Source: Methylococcaceae bacterium UBA6146
GTDB lineage: Bacteria > Pseudomonadota > Gammaproteobacteria > Methylococcales > Methylomonadaceae
Direction: 5' to 3'
DNA: 64,000 nt
NCBI GenBank assembly: GCA_002422395.1
Contig: DIUY01000030.1
Span: 258,800-322,799 of the forward strand
The notes under the pieces are model-generated. The model was not told the DNA's origin and did not search any database. It worked only from the letters and a program-made list of their open reading frames with translations. This document shows positions 1 through 9,169 of this stretch, one piece after another (position 1 is the stretch's first letter; every line of letters begins with the position of its first letter). The position numbers were made by a program, and so were the translations under genes.

Positions 1-1
1 C

Positions 2-478
2 ACGTTGGCGATGATGATAGGTGGGGACATTGACGCCTTGGAACATGTCCGCCCCGTGTTGGCTGCCATGGCAACGCGCATTGTCCATATCGGCGCAACC
101 GGCTCTGGACAGGCCACTAAGGCGGCCAACCAAATCATGTGTGCAGGCATCAACCAGGCCGTGACCGAAGCGCTGGCTTTTGCCCAAGCGCAAGGCTTGC
201 CGATGGAGAAAGTGATTGATGTCATTTCTGGCGGCGCGGCAGGCAACTGGTTTCTTGACCATCGTGGCAAAACCATGACCAGCGGTAGTTTTGCGCCCGG
301 TTTTAAGCTGGCATTGCATCACAAAGATTTAAAAATTTGCCAAACTATGGCGACGCCAACGGGGGTTGCCACTCCGTTGACCGACATGACGGTTGCCGAT
401 TATGTGCAACTCATGGCAGACGGCTTCGGCGCTGAGGACATATCGGCACTGTACCGGCTAAAAATCCCGAAAACTTAG
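2..478 (+). CDS. NAD-dependent beta-hydroxyacid dehydrogenase, C-terminal part (cut by window edge)
   Basis: This is the C-terminal portion of a 3-hydroxyisobutyrate / tartronate-semialdehyde reductase-type dehydrogenase, which oxidises or reduces small beta-hydroxyacids with NAD(P). The frame is open to the left edge, so the Rossmann domain lies outside the window. The visible part starts at the inter-domain region (MMIGGD) and contains the family motif GSGQATKAANQ, whose Lys is the catalytic lysine of the family, followed by the all-helical C-terminal domain with FAPGFKLALHHKDL. The exact substrate cannot be decided from this half. It converges on the histidine kinase that ends at 702, with a repeat-filled gap between them. 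Confidence 0.85.
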   Translation, partial: TLAMMIGGDIDALEHVRPVLAAMATRIVHIGATGSGQATKAANQIMCAGINQAVTEALAFAQAQGLPMEKVIDVISGGAAGNWFLDHRGKTMTSGSFAPGFKLALHHKDLKICQTMATPTGVATPLTDMTVADYVQLMADGFGAEDISALYRLKIPKT

Positions 479-495
479 GGGACGCCCTACAGTAT

Positions 496-692
496 CTGGT
501 AGTGGTCAACATTCAACTGCTTAGGCAACTCGCAAAAAATAATCTCCCACTTGCATAAGCCGTTCGCTGAGCGGGAGCCGAAGCGAACACCAGCATTGTC
601 GGCTTCGACGCCGCTCAGTCGACGGTGGTTTGACAGCGGAATCAAAAAACATGTTTTTTGACTCCAAAATAGCATTACCATTTTTACCACCA
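496..692. repeat. Family B palindromic element, copy B1, interrupted by a second hairpin
   Basis: The two ends (about 496-527 and 628-692) match the family B element at 31965-32057. The right part holds the perfect 20-bp palindrome TCAAAAAACATGTTTTTTGA at 643-662. Between the two parts is unrelated hairpin DNA with arms at 560-574 and 611-625 (CCGTTCGCTGAGCGG pairing with CCGCTCAGTCGACGG), which looks like a REP-type repeat sitting inside the element. The block fills the gap between two convergent genes. Short frames that start inside it are repeat sequence and not genes. Confidence 0.7.
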
Positions 693-701
693 CCCCCGTA
701 T

Positions 702-3299
702 TTATCCACCAGTTGCCGCCGCTTCCGCCAACACGCAATCAACCCAAAAAATCGACCCCTCACCCAGTTTGCTCTGGACACCAATGCTGCCGCCCATCGC
801 CTCGATCAGCTGCTTGCAGAGGGCAAGCCCCACGCCACTGCCTTCCACCCCGCTGTAAGCCGACTCCAAGCGCTCAAAATTTTTGAATAAATTTGGCAAG
901 GCATGGGCGGGGATGCCTTTGCCCGTATCGCGGAATGCAATCCGCATCCTATCCTTGCCTTCCGGACGGCAACTGACCCAAATTTGCCCCGAATCACGGT
1001 TGTATTTAATGGCATTAGCCAATAGGTTCAAGATGGTTTGTCTAAGCCGCAAACGGTCTGCGTGCACGGTGCATGAACAATCAGCATAAAAATTAAGCGT
1101 AATTCCACGCTCCATGATTAACGGCTGAAGTGAGCCGATACATTCCTCCAGTAATGGCCCGATAGCCAGCGCTTCCATAGCCAGCTCCAAGCGGCCAGTC
1201 TCAATCCGCGCCAAATCCAAAACTTCATTGATCAGTTCCAGCAAATGCCCGCCCGCCTTCAGTATTTCCCGAACACTGTCCAGTTGGTCGGGAACTAATG
1301 GGGCTAACGTATCGGTTTCTAACAGTTGCCCGAAGCCCAGAATGGCATTAAGCGGCGTGCGCAATTCATGGCTCATGCGTGACAGGAATTGTGATTTGGC
1401 GTGGCTGGCCCGTTGCGCCTCATCCCTGGCGTTGACCAATTCAGCAGTCCGCTCCGCCACCCGTTGCTCAAGTGCTTGGTTGAGGGAGATGAGTGCGGCT
1501 TTGGCGCGTTTGTGGCCGGTAAGGTCCGAGGCAACGAAAAGGAAGCCGATGACATTCCCCTGCCCGTCGTGTTTGGCGGTAACGGTCTGGCTGACCGGCA
1601 ATAAGGAGCCATCCTTGCGGATATAAGTCCATTCACAAGGGGATAAATCACCCCGCAAGGACGGCTCAAAAAACACCGGCAACCCTTCAACCGCTTGCCC
1701 ATAGCGCTTGCTTAGCAGCTCGCTGCGGGCGGCAATTTCTGTAGCCTGATGAAAAAACACCGGCGCCTGTTTATTGACAACTTCCAGCGCCTGATACCCC
1801 AACATCCGCTCGGCACCTTTGTTAAACAAGGAAATGACGCCATTAACATCAGTGGATATGATAGCCACCTCAGTGGCGGCATCAATAACAGCCTGCAATT
1901 CAATACGGGTTGCTAAAGTGGCCTCTACTTCAAGCTGGCTTTTAGTTATATCCTGCACCGTGCCCCATGAGCTTATAGGCTTGTCTTCGGCATCAAAGTC
2001 CGTATCGCCACATTCCTCAACCCATTTAATGCGGCCATCGGGCATCAGCAAGCGATGGATGATTTGGTAAGGTGTCTTGGAATGCAAAGAATTGGTGTAG
2101 ACCTGATTGACTTTTTCCCTGTCATCAGGATGGATGATGTTGAGGAAAGCGTCATAAGTGGCTTCAAAATTTTCTTTGTCAAGCTCAAATAGCCGGAAAA
2201 CTTCATCTGTCCAAATTAGCTGGCCGGTTTTTAAATCCAATTCCCAGCTCCCAACCTTAGCGATCCGTTGGGCTTCATTAAGACGCGCCTCGTTGAGGCG
2301 CAGGCGTTCTTCGGCTACTTTTTGAGGGCGTAAATCCCGGGCCACCAGCCCAAAATTAATGGCTTCCCCAGTGTTAGGGTCATCAATGCGGAACAAGTCA
2401 ATTGACACGGCAATCGTGCCACCATCAAGCAAATTACAAAACTGGTGTTCGCCAAGCCAACGGCCTGTGGCCAGCACTTCTGCGGCTATGTCAGCCAACA
2501 ATGGCCAACGGCCACCGGCTAACAAACCACCTAACGGGATCTTAGAACAATCCCCGTCAACACTAACACCGAGCAACTGCCGCCCCGCTTGGTTAATGAA
2601 TTGCACCTTACCGTCCAAACTAAAAAGCCCGATAAAGTCGGATGCAGAACGGACAACGGCGGTGTAACGCTCCATTTCACGCTCACGCAACCGCTGTTCG
2701 GTGACATCCTTGCCTATCGAAATAACGCCGCTAAGTTGGCCATTAAAATCGTAAAGGGGTTGGTTCAGCCAGGCGATTTCCCGCTGCTCGCCATTGCGAG
2801 TGACAATCGGGTTTATATGGCTGCTTTTTACTGTGGTGCAGCTTATTGAATTAAACAAAGCCCGAATGTGTTCTCTGTAAAATTCAGGCACAAAGGACGA
2901 AAACCAGTCCTTGCCCTTAATTTCTTCCAATTGGTAGCCGGTCAGTTGCTCAAAACAAGGATTGGCATAACTGATGTTGCCCTGCTCATCCAAGAGCAAA
3001 ATGCTCACCGGTGCAGCATTGAGCAAGTTGGCGGCAAAATCACGTTCACGTTTAAGCTCCAACGCCTGTTGATTGCGTTCGGCAACGCTTATGTCCAAAG
3101 CATTTAGGGCTCGCCAAGCAAACCAACTAGAACAGACGCCTACAAAACTTATGACGAAAAAGATATGTCCCACCAATTGCACGTTATCCCGCATTTGACA
3201 TAGCCTATAACAATGCAGGGCCACCACGGCGGCTGCGGCGGCTGCGGCGAGCAATGCGGACAACATCATAACCGCCTTTAGCAATTTTTTTTTCATCAT
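702..3299 (-). CDS. Membrane-anchored multi-PAS sensor histidine kinase
   Basis: An 865-residue sensor kinase. Two hydrophobic segments (about 12-32 and 42-63) anchor it in the inner membrane with almost no periplasmic loop, so sensing is probably cytoplasmic. Four PAS domains follow (about 86-204, 208-330, 340-455, 465-598), then a coiled linker and a HisKA domain with the phospho-accepting His644 (SHELRTPLNAILGF). The ATPase domain has N-box Asn758/Asn762, G1 box DTGKGIP at 791-797 and G2 box GSGVGLAL near 820. There is no receiver domain, so the phosphate must go to another protein. Its catalytic core is close to those of the kinases at 3678 and 5075, suggesting local duplication. The start has AAGG about 10 nt upstream. 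A family A element lies only about 20 bp upstream of the ATG and may separate the gene from its original promoter. The signal and partner are unknown. Confidence 0.85.
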   Translation of the reverse strand: MMKKKLLKAVMMLSALLAAAAAAAVVALHCYRLCQMRDNVQLVGHIFFVISFVGVCSSWFAWRALNALDISVAERNQQALELKRERDFAANLLNAAPVSILLLDEQGNISYANPCFEQLTGYQLEEIKGKDWFSSFVPEFYREHIRALFNSISCTTVKSSHINPIVTRNGEQREIAWLNQPLYDFNGQLSGVISIGKDVTEQRLREREMERYTAVVRSASDFIGLFSLDGKVQFINQAGRQLLGVSVDGDCSKIPLGGLLAGGRWPLLADIAAEVLATGRWLGEHQFCNLLDGGTIAVSIDLFRIDDPNTGEAINFGLVARDLRPQKVAEERLRLNEARLNEAQRIAKVGSWELDLKTGQLIWTDEVFRLFELDKENFEATYDAFLNIIHPDDREKVNQVYTNSLHSKTPYQIIHRLLMPDGRIKWVEECGDTDFDAEDKPISSWGTVQDITKSQLEVEATLATRIELQAVIDAATEVAIISTDVNGVISLFNKGAERMLGYQALEVVNKQAPVFFHQATEIAARSELLSKRYGQAVEGLPVFFEPSLRGDLSPCEWTYIRKDGSLLPVSQTVTAKHDGQGNVIGFLFVASDLTGHKRAKAALISLNQALEQRVAERTAELVNARDEAQRASHAKSQFLSRMSHELRTPLNAILGFGQLLETDTLAPLVPDQLDSVREILKAGGHLLELINEVLDLARIETGRLELAMEALAIGPLLEECIGSLQPLIMERGITLNFYADCSCTVHADRLRLRQTILNLLANAIKYNRDSGQIWVSCRPEGKDRMRIAFRDTGKGIPAHALPNLFKNFERLESAYSGVEGSGVGLALCKQLIEAMGGSIGVQSKLGEGSIFWVDCVLAEAAATGG

Positions 3300-3320
3300 G
3301 GCCCCGCCTTATTGTTATTT

Positions 3321-3431
3321 GGGTGGTAGGTTAAATCTGTGGCTGCACGTTGATAAGCGGGAGTACAAACCTGGGTTTGCCTCAGTACAAGCCAAGGCTT
3401 GTACTCCATCCACCCCATTTAACCCACTACC
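3321..3431. repeat. Family A palindromic MITE-like element, copy A1
   Basis: About 110 bp bounded by inverted ends (GGTGGTAGGTTAAAT on the left, ATTTAACCCACTACC on the right). The inside contains GTACAAGCC-AA-GGCTTGTAC, a near-perfect hairpin, within a larger inverted pair. Its interior matches copy A3 at 15952 in opposite orientation. A possible flanking duplication is weak (5 of 7). It sits just upstream of the kinase start at 3299. Confidence 0.8.
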
Positions 3432-3490
3432 ATATTTTTGAATCAAAAAACTCCGCTGTCACTTAGGCATTTGAATGTTTACCACTACCA
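3432..3490. repeat. Family B element remnant, copy B2 (inverted)
   Basis: The reverse complement reads GGTAGTGGTAAACATTCAAA, followed by the AAGTGACAGCGGAGT segment shared with copy B4. One half of the central palindrome is missing, so this is a deleted copy. It lies directly between family A copies A1 and A2. Together these three repeats, and a short family F-like scrap at about 3617-3640, fill the 378-bp gap between the two kinases. I see no gene there. Confidence 0.7.
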
Positions 3491-3506
3491 ATAAATCTAA
3501 AGAATA

Positions 3507-3611
3507 GGGGGTTAAATCTGTAATTTTAGTTCGTAATGTGGAGTGCAAACCTGGGTTTGCGCCTGTACAAGCCTAGGCTTGTACTCCAGCCAGCAGATTT
3601 AACCCGCTACC
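3507..3611. repeat. Family A palindromic MITE-like element, copy A2
   Basis: Nearly identical to copy A4 at 27947-28055: over about 100 bp I see only two substitutions apart from the damaged left end. It contains the perfect 20-bp palindrome GTACAAGCCTAGGCTTGTAC at 3565-3584. Flanking 7-mers ATCTAAA and ATCTAAG agree at 6 of 7 positions, consistent with an ageing target duplication. It lies upstream of both flanking genes' coding ends and carries no gene. Confidence 0.85.
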
Positions 3612-3677
3612 ATCTAAGGGTCAGGCCAAGAATAACTTCCAGCATTTAACATGATTACCATAGCGGCGGCTCATGAC

Positions 3678-5039
3678 TTAACACCGGCGGTTGCCCAACA
3701 AGGAATCAATAACTTTAAGAAACTTGGGTATGTCCAAGGGTTTGGTCAGGTACTCAACAAAACCAGCTTCGCGCCCTTTTCTCAGGTCACTTTCCATGGC
3801 GTTGGCCGATATGGCCACAACGGGTATGTTTTGTGTTGACGGGTCGGCCTGCAATTGCCGGAATATTTCAAAACCATCCATATCCGGCAAGTTGATGTCC
3901 AACAAAATCAGGTCGGGGAGATGGCTTCTGGCTATTTCTAAACCCAATCTGCCCAAATGGGCGTCCAGCAACTTTAAGTCGCTATATTTGGCGATGATTT
4001 TCTGCACCAAACGGAGGTTGGCTGGGTTGTCTTCCAGGTACAGCACAGTGTGGCAAGCGGAAGTTGAGCGGGGAAGAGCTTTATTTTCGGGATTTTCCTG
4101 CGGTTCCCGTTGCGTATTGTCGGCTTTAGGAAAACTGACCCAAAATAAGGAACCTTCACCGAGGCTACTTTCCACGCCAATTTCCCCAGCCATTGCTTCG
4201 GTCAGTTTTTTACTGATGGCAAGCCCTATGCCGGAGCCTTCAATGCCATCATAAGGCGAACCTAAGCGCTCAAAAGGCTGGAACAAATGGGGCAGTTTAT
4301 GGGCGGGAATACCATCGCCCATATCCTGCACATTAATTTGGACTTTTTCATCGTAATGTTGGCAGCCAATTCTGATAATGCCTGCCTGACGGTTGTATTT
4401 AATGGCATTGGATAATAGGTTCAACAAGATCTGCCGCATCCTGAAGCGATCCACCAAAATCGAGCAATCCCCATCTAAACCCAATTCGACTTGAATTTGC
4501 CGGCTATGGATTAACGGTTGCAGCAAGGCCACGGTTTCTTTGACTAACTCCCATACCTTGACCGGTTCTAGGATAAATTGAAATTGCCCGCTTTCAATGT
4601 GCGCCAAATCCAGCACCTCATTAATCAGTTTTAGCAAATGTTTGCCGGCAATCACGATTTCGTTGACACTTTCAAGTTGGTCGGCAGCTAACGGATGCTT
4701 GGCGTCGGCCTCCAATAATTGTCCAAAGCCGATAATCGCATTCATTGGGGTGCGCAGCTCATGGCTCATCCTCGACAAGAATCGGGATTTTGCTTCATTG
4801 GCACGCTCGGCTTCTTCCTTGGCCAATACCAGTGAAGATTCATGCCGCTTGCGCCCCGCGATGTCGTGGACGAATGAATAAAAAAACAACTCCCCACCTA
4901 TTTGGTTAATCGTCACCTTCACCTCAACGTCAATCACCACGCTATCTTTACGCCGATAACGGGTGTCAAAACGCAGATGACCGTTTTCTTGTAATGATAT
5001 TTTGGAGTCAAAAAACATGTTTTGTGGCTCAGCTATCAT
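3678..5039 (-). pseudogene. 5'-truncated hybrid histidine kinase whose start lies in a family B repeat
   Basis: A 453-residue remnant of a longer hybrid kinase. Residues 1-15 are encoded by a family B repeat: the same peptide series appears when the repeats at 630 and 31993 are read in this frame. Kinase-like sequence starts only in the second half of a PAS domain (about 16-65), so the PAS start and everything before it are gone. The rest looks intact: HisKA with His93 (SHELRTPMN), ATPase domain with Asn207/Asn211 and GSGIGLAI near 270, then a receiver domain with acceptor Asp381 (LLDINLPDMDG) and Lys433 of the TKP motif. It could still be translated as a soluble, sensor-less kinase-receiver, so decay versus a new constitutive kinase is open. 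It is most similar to the kinases on either side. Confidence 0.75.
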
Positions 5040-5066
5040 TTAAACATTTAAATGTTTACCGCTGCC
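4991..5066. repeat. Family B element, copy B3 (inverted), providing a gene start
   Basis: The reverse complement contains AACATGTTTTTTGACTCC followed by AAAATATCATTAC, matching family B up to the CATTAC block and then running into kinase coding sequence. The left half of the central palindrome is degenerate (GCCACAAAACATG). The ATG of the truncated kinase at 5037-5039 is inside it. Confidence 0.7.
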
Positions 5067-5074
5067 CGCGTTGT

Positions 5075-8000
5075 TTATTCAGGGTCAATTTTTAAATACA
5101 CATCCAACAGTGCGAAAAAAGCCCGGGCGTCGATAGGTTTTTCCAAGTAACCGACAAATCCAGCTTCCCTTGCACGGGCATGGTCGAGAATACCCGCGAT
5201 TGCTGATAACGCAATCACGGGAGGGATGTTCGACAAGCCACTCTTTCGCAGTTGTTTAAGAAAAGCGAAACCATCCATTTGTGGCATATTGATGTCCACT
5301 AAAACCAGCTCGAACGGCATGGTTGACAGCAAGTCCAAACCAACTCGTGTGGAGTGTGCCGTCATCAGGTGAATATCCGGCAGATGCCTGAGCAATTCGA
5401 CCATATGTTTGAAATTGCCAATATTTTCATCGATATATAAGATAGTTGTGTAGTTGTCGGCTATCCGTGCTATGCGTGATTTGGTGCGCGAGCGCCGTTC
5501 CTGCGGCAATTCCAGCCAAAAGGTGCTGCCGACACCCTTTAGGCTATCGACACCAATAGCCCCGCCCATCAACTCGACAAGCTGCCGGGTAATGGCCAAA
5601 CCGATGCCGGTGCCCTGTATGTTCAGGCCTTCAGCGCCTAGCCGGTTAAACGGCCTGAACAGCTCGCCGAGCCGCTCTTTCGGTATCCCCACTCCGGTGT
5701 CACTGACTTGGATGCGTATCAGCCCGGAACTAACCAAGCGGCAACCTAACTCCACCTTACCGCCCGGTCTGTTGTATTTAATGGCGTTGGACAGCAAGTT
5801 AAGCAAACACTGTTTCAGGCGCAATGAATCCGCCCTTAGCAATATCGAAGAACAATCAGCAGAGACCATTATTTGTATGCCCCTAGCTTCAGCCATTGGC
5901 TTGACGAGTGCCAAACAAGCGTCGATGACCTCACTTAAAACGACCGCTTCTATGGATAATTCGATATTGCCGCCCTCGATTTTTGCCAAGTCTAAAACTT
6001 CATCAATCAACTGCATCAAATGGCGGCCAGCCTTAAGAATTTCGCCCGCGCCCTCCCTATGTTCGTTTAGCAGCCTGACATCCATTTCCATTAACTGGGC
6101 AAACCCCAGCACCGCATTCATAGGGGTGCGCAATTCATGCGACATGCTGGAAAGGAACTTTGATTTCGCCAGATTGGCGCGTTCGGCTTCGTTCTTGGCG
6201 GCCAGCAATTGGGCTTCATGCCGCTTACGGCTGGAAATGTCACGCACCAGGCCGATAAACAACGTTGCGTTGTCCAACTGAATCTCGGAAATCGCCAAAT
6301 CCATCGGAAACACGCCACCATCCTTACGGCGGCCCGTCACTTCACGGCCTATGCCGATAATACGTTTGACGCCTGACTCAACATATCTTTTCAGGTAAGC
6401 GTCATGTTCACTGGCATAAGGCTCCGGCATCAACATCTTGACATTGTTGCCGACAATCTCATGGGGGGCATAGCCAAAAATCCGTTGGGCGGCGGGGTTG
6501 AACGATGACACGCCCCCCCGGCTGTCGATAGTGATGACCCCATCGACCACATTGTCCAAGATGGCTTGGGTATGCTTGGCGCTTTCCTTAGGGGCGCGTT
6601 CGGTGTTCTTACGGTAACTGATGTCACTGACATAGCCATGCCAAAGGATAGAACCCTCTTCCTCCTGCTCTGGAGCGGCGTTGGCCAATAACCAGCGCAC
6701 CGAACCATCGGCAAACCTGACCCGAAACTCATGCTCCCAGGTGGTCAAGCCACGCGCGGAAGCTTTGATGGAAAGCAATATCCCACGGCGGTCAAGCGGA
6801 TGAAAAATAGGCATCAATTTGGCCACATTTTCACGGGCTTCTTCAGCGCTTAGCCGGAACAATCCGGCAATCGCATCGCTGGCGTAGGGTAAGCAAAAAT
6901 TTCCGGCGGTGGTCAAGCGTAATTGGAACACCACGCCGGGCACCCGGCTGGCGATTTTTTGCAGGCGCTCCAATACCTCTTGGCGACTGGCCTCGGCTTC
7001 TTTTTGGCGGGTCACATCCTCGGTGAGGCCGATAAAATGGCTAAGCTTGCCCAGGCTATCATGCACAGGGGCAACCCGCATTTTGTTCCAAAACAAGCCG
7101 CCATCTTTGCGGTAATTGCGCAGCAAAGCTTCCCCCGCCCTGCCCTCGCGCAAGGCGGCGCGGATTTCCGCAAGTTCGGGTTGGTCAGTGTCGTTAGCCA
7201 ATAAAAAACGGGCATTGTGGCCAAGCGCCTCTTGGCGGCTATACCCAGTGATGCGCTCAAAAGCGGGATTGACATAAACCAACGGCAATTTAGGGTCAGT
7301 GGCGTCAGCAATGCTGATGCTGCCAGAACTGGCTTCGACGGCCCGGCTAAGGATATTGAGGCGGATTTCATGTTCTTTTATCTTAGTGATGTCAGTACGG
7401 ATGGAAATGTACTGGTAGGGTATGCCCTGATTGTCCAAAAAGGGCACAATACTGGATTTTACCCAATACAAACTACCATTTTTCCGGCGGTTGCAGATTT
7501 CGCCCTGCCAAATTTTGCCACGGCTGATCGTCAGCCAGATGCCAGTGAAAAAACCTTGCGAATGTTCATCCGATTTCAGGATGCGATGGTTCTGGCCAAG
7601 CAGTTCGCTACGGCTATAGCCACTGACCTCACAAAATTTTTCATTGACATAAACGATTCTGCCTTCCTTGTCGGTGATACTGACTATGGCATGATAATTG
7701 ACTGCCTGATACTGTCGCCTGCATTCATAAAGCATCAGCCGGTGGTCTTCGGCTCTCTTAGTGGTTTGCCGAAAATGCCAGGCATAGTTTGCCAGTTTGG
7801 TGAGCAAGGTCTGTGGCTTAACCGTTTTTGCAAAAAAATGGTCACGCCCGTAGTCCGATACCGGCAACGTCCAGCCTATCCCCCACTCTTCCAACAAATA
7901 TACGATAGGCAGTTGCCGGCACATTTCATCTTCACGCAAGATAGCCGCCAACTCAGTCCCGGAACAGGCTTCCATGTTCATGGACAACATCAGCAAGTCA

Positions 8001-8908
8001 ACGGGGGAACGTGACAAAATCGCCGCTGTTTGGAACGGTTCATCAAGCGCTTCGACTTTCCACCCGGCCTGCTCCAATAGTGCGGCTCGCGCCGCCAATT
8101 GCCGCTGATTGTCGTCGACCAACAAGATCCGATAAGGCGGGTCAGGGAACGGGGAGGCGACATCAGCGAGCTTATCCAGTATCTCGTCCGCCTCCAGGGG
8201 GTAAGCCAGACAACTGGCGGCACCGAACCGGTAAGCGGCCAGCTTGGCCGCCATATCGGCACTCTCCAGCAAAGACACCAAAGGCAAGCCCTGTAGGCAC
8301 AAGCTTTTTAGTTCCAAGGCCGTGGCTTCGGTAAGGTGGCCGTTTTGCAAACAGGCCATGTCCATCAGCACTGCCGCTGGCCGCTCCTGCCCCAAACAAG
8401 CCTCCTTGACCGCTTTGTCCTCGTCTAACAAGTCAACGACAAAACCGGCCTGAACCAAGGCGGGAACAATCAGGGCAACCAGTTGCCGATTCTTTTTTGC
8501 AACCAACCACAATTTGCGCCCTTGGCCTATCGGGGAAAACAGTGTCCATTCGGTGCTTAATTTATCCACCTGCACCCGCAACTTTTTTAACACCTGGTGT
8601 AAAGGGAACAGGTCAAGGTCATGGGCATTTTGGTTGCCCTGCGGACAGCTGGCTTCAAACACCTGCTTCAACTCATGGACAAGCAGGCTTATAGCTGGCA
8701 AATGGTGTATATCTGCCACCTCAATCAACTGGTTGATCATAATGCGCAACGACTCTATTGCCTTCGGGCCACCGTCGGCGAGTTCTTCAATATGGGTTTC
8801 CAACAACACTAACCGGCACGGCATGCTTCTGACAAAATTATCCCGTAACCGGTGCAGGGCCGTTTGGAAATCGTGTTCAATAATCGGTTCTTTCAGTAAT
8901 GAAGCCAT
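5075..8908 (-). CDS. Large hybrid histidine kinase with pseudo-receivers and FixL-type PAS domain
   Basis: A 1277-residue soluble hybrid kinase. Order: a helical N-terminal region of about 120 residues (length and composition recall an Hpt bundle, but I see no Hpt His motif); a degenerate receiver-like region (about 131-247); a second receiver (about 259-375) that keeps the acidic pair DD but has Ser in the phospho-acceptor position (LLMLSMNME); PAS domains at about 393-510, 517-635, 645-767 and 775-895; HisKA with His924; ATPase domain with Asn1037/Asn1041, DTGVGIP and GTGIGLAI; and a C-terminal receiver with Asp1205 (VDINMPQMDG). The fourth PAS resembles FixL, with His835 in MPEPYASEHDAYL and Arg855 in GIGREVTG at the positions of the FixL heme ligand and regulatory Arg. 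Sensing of O2 or another gas is therefore plausible but unproven. Its architecture up to the first PAS mirrors the protein at 9170. Confidence 0.85.
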   Translation of the reverse strand: MASLLKEPIIEHDFQTALHRLRDNFVRSMPCRLVLLETHIEELADGGPKAIESLRIMINQLIEVADIHHLPAISLLVHELKQVFEASCPQGNQNAHDLDLFPLHQVLKKLRVQVDKLSTEWTLFSPIGQGRKLWLVAKKNRQLVALIVPALVQAGFVVDLLDEDKAVKEACLGQERPAAVLMDMACLQNGHLTEATALELKSLCLQGLPLVSLLESADMAAKLAAYRFGAASCLAYPLEADEILDKLADVASPFPDPPYRILLVDDNQRQLAARAALLEQAGWKVEALDEPFQTAAILSRSPVDLLMLSMNMEACSGTELAAILREDEMCRQLPIVYLLEEWGIGWTLPVSDYGRDHFFAKTVKPQTLLTKLANYAWHFRQTTKRAEDHRLMLYECRRQYQAVNYHAIVSITDKEGRIVYVNEKFCEVSGYSRSELLGQNHRILKSDEHSQGFFTGIWLTISRGKIWQGEICNRRKNGSLYWVKSSIVPFLDNQGIPYQYISIRTDITKIKEHEIRLNILSRAVEASSGSISIADATDPKLPLVYVNPAFERITGYSRQEALGHNARFLLANDTDQPELAEIRAALREGRAGEALLRNYRKDGGLFWNKMRVAPVHDSLGKLSHFIGLTEDVTRQKEAEASRQEVLERLQKIASRVPGVVFQLRLTTAGNFCLPYASDAIAGLFRLSAEEARENVAKLMPIFHPLDRRGILLSIKASARGLTTWEHEFRVRFADGSVRWLLANAAPEQEEEGSILWHGYVSDISYRKNTERAPKESAKHTQAILDNVVDGVITIDSRGGVSSFNPAAQRIFGYAPHEIVGNNVKMLMPEPYASEHDAYLKRYVESGVKRIIGIGREVTGRRKDGGVFPMDLAISEIQLDNATLFIGLVRDISSRKRHEAQLLAAKNEAERANLAKSKFLSSMSHELRTPMNAVLGFAQLMEMDVRLLNEHREGAGEILKAGRHLMQLIDEVLDLAKIEGGNIELSIEAVVLSEVIDACLALVKPMAEARGIQIMVSADCSSILLRADSLRLKQCLLNLLSNAIKYNRPGGKVELGCRLVSSGLIRIQVSDTGVGIPKERLGELFRPFNRLGAEGLNIQGTGIGLAITRQLVELMGGAIGVDSLKGVGSTFWLELPQERRSRTKSRIARIADNYTTILYIDENIGNFKHMVELLRHLPDIHLMTAHSTRVGLDLLSTMPFELVLVDINMPQMDGFAFLKQLRKSGLSNIPPVIALSAIAGILDHARAREAGFVGYLEKPIDARAFFALLDVYLKIDPE

Positions 8909-9001
8909 TTTCTTGTAATCGTTATTTGCTAATAAATGTCTGGAACAACCAATTTTGGCAGGCTTTATTGGTGCGGTATCACTATTCCTGATTAGTAAGA
9001 T

Positions 9002-9151
9002 ACTTCAGCTAAAGCTCAGAATACGTCGTTCCGGCAGGGAGAGCGTAGCGAGGGTTGGCCGGAACCCAAAAGCCATGGAAGGCTTACAATAATTACATCC
9101 ATGTAATCTGGATACCGGCAGTCCATGCCGGTATGACGTTGTTGCTGAAGC
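9002..9151. repeat. Family G nested inverted repeat between two signalling genes
   Basis: Outer arms CTTCAGC (9003-9009) and GCTGAAG (9144-9150) enclose inner arms CGTCGTTCCGGCA (9024-9036) and TGCCGGTATGACG (9126-9138), which pair with two mismatches. The inner arm is related to the perfect stem CGTCATTCCGGCA found at 16183-16195. It occupies most of the 261-bp gap between the genes at 5075 and 9170. No gene is seen in it; a role as transcription or mRNA-stability barrier is only a guess. Confidence 0.7.
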
Positions 9152-9169
9152 ACCTTTATAATCAGGTCA

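Noticed and set aside
630..890. Open frame starting MTAESKNMFFDSK as a gene
   Set aside because: The start is repeat B1 and the rest is the antisense of the kinase at 702; the same peptide appears from other copies of the repeat.
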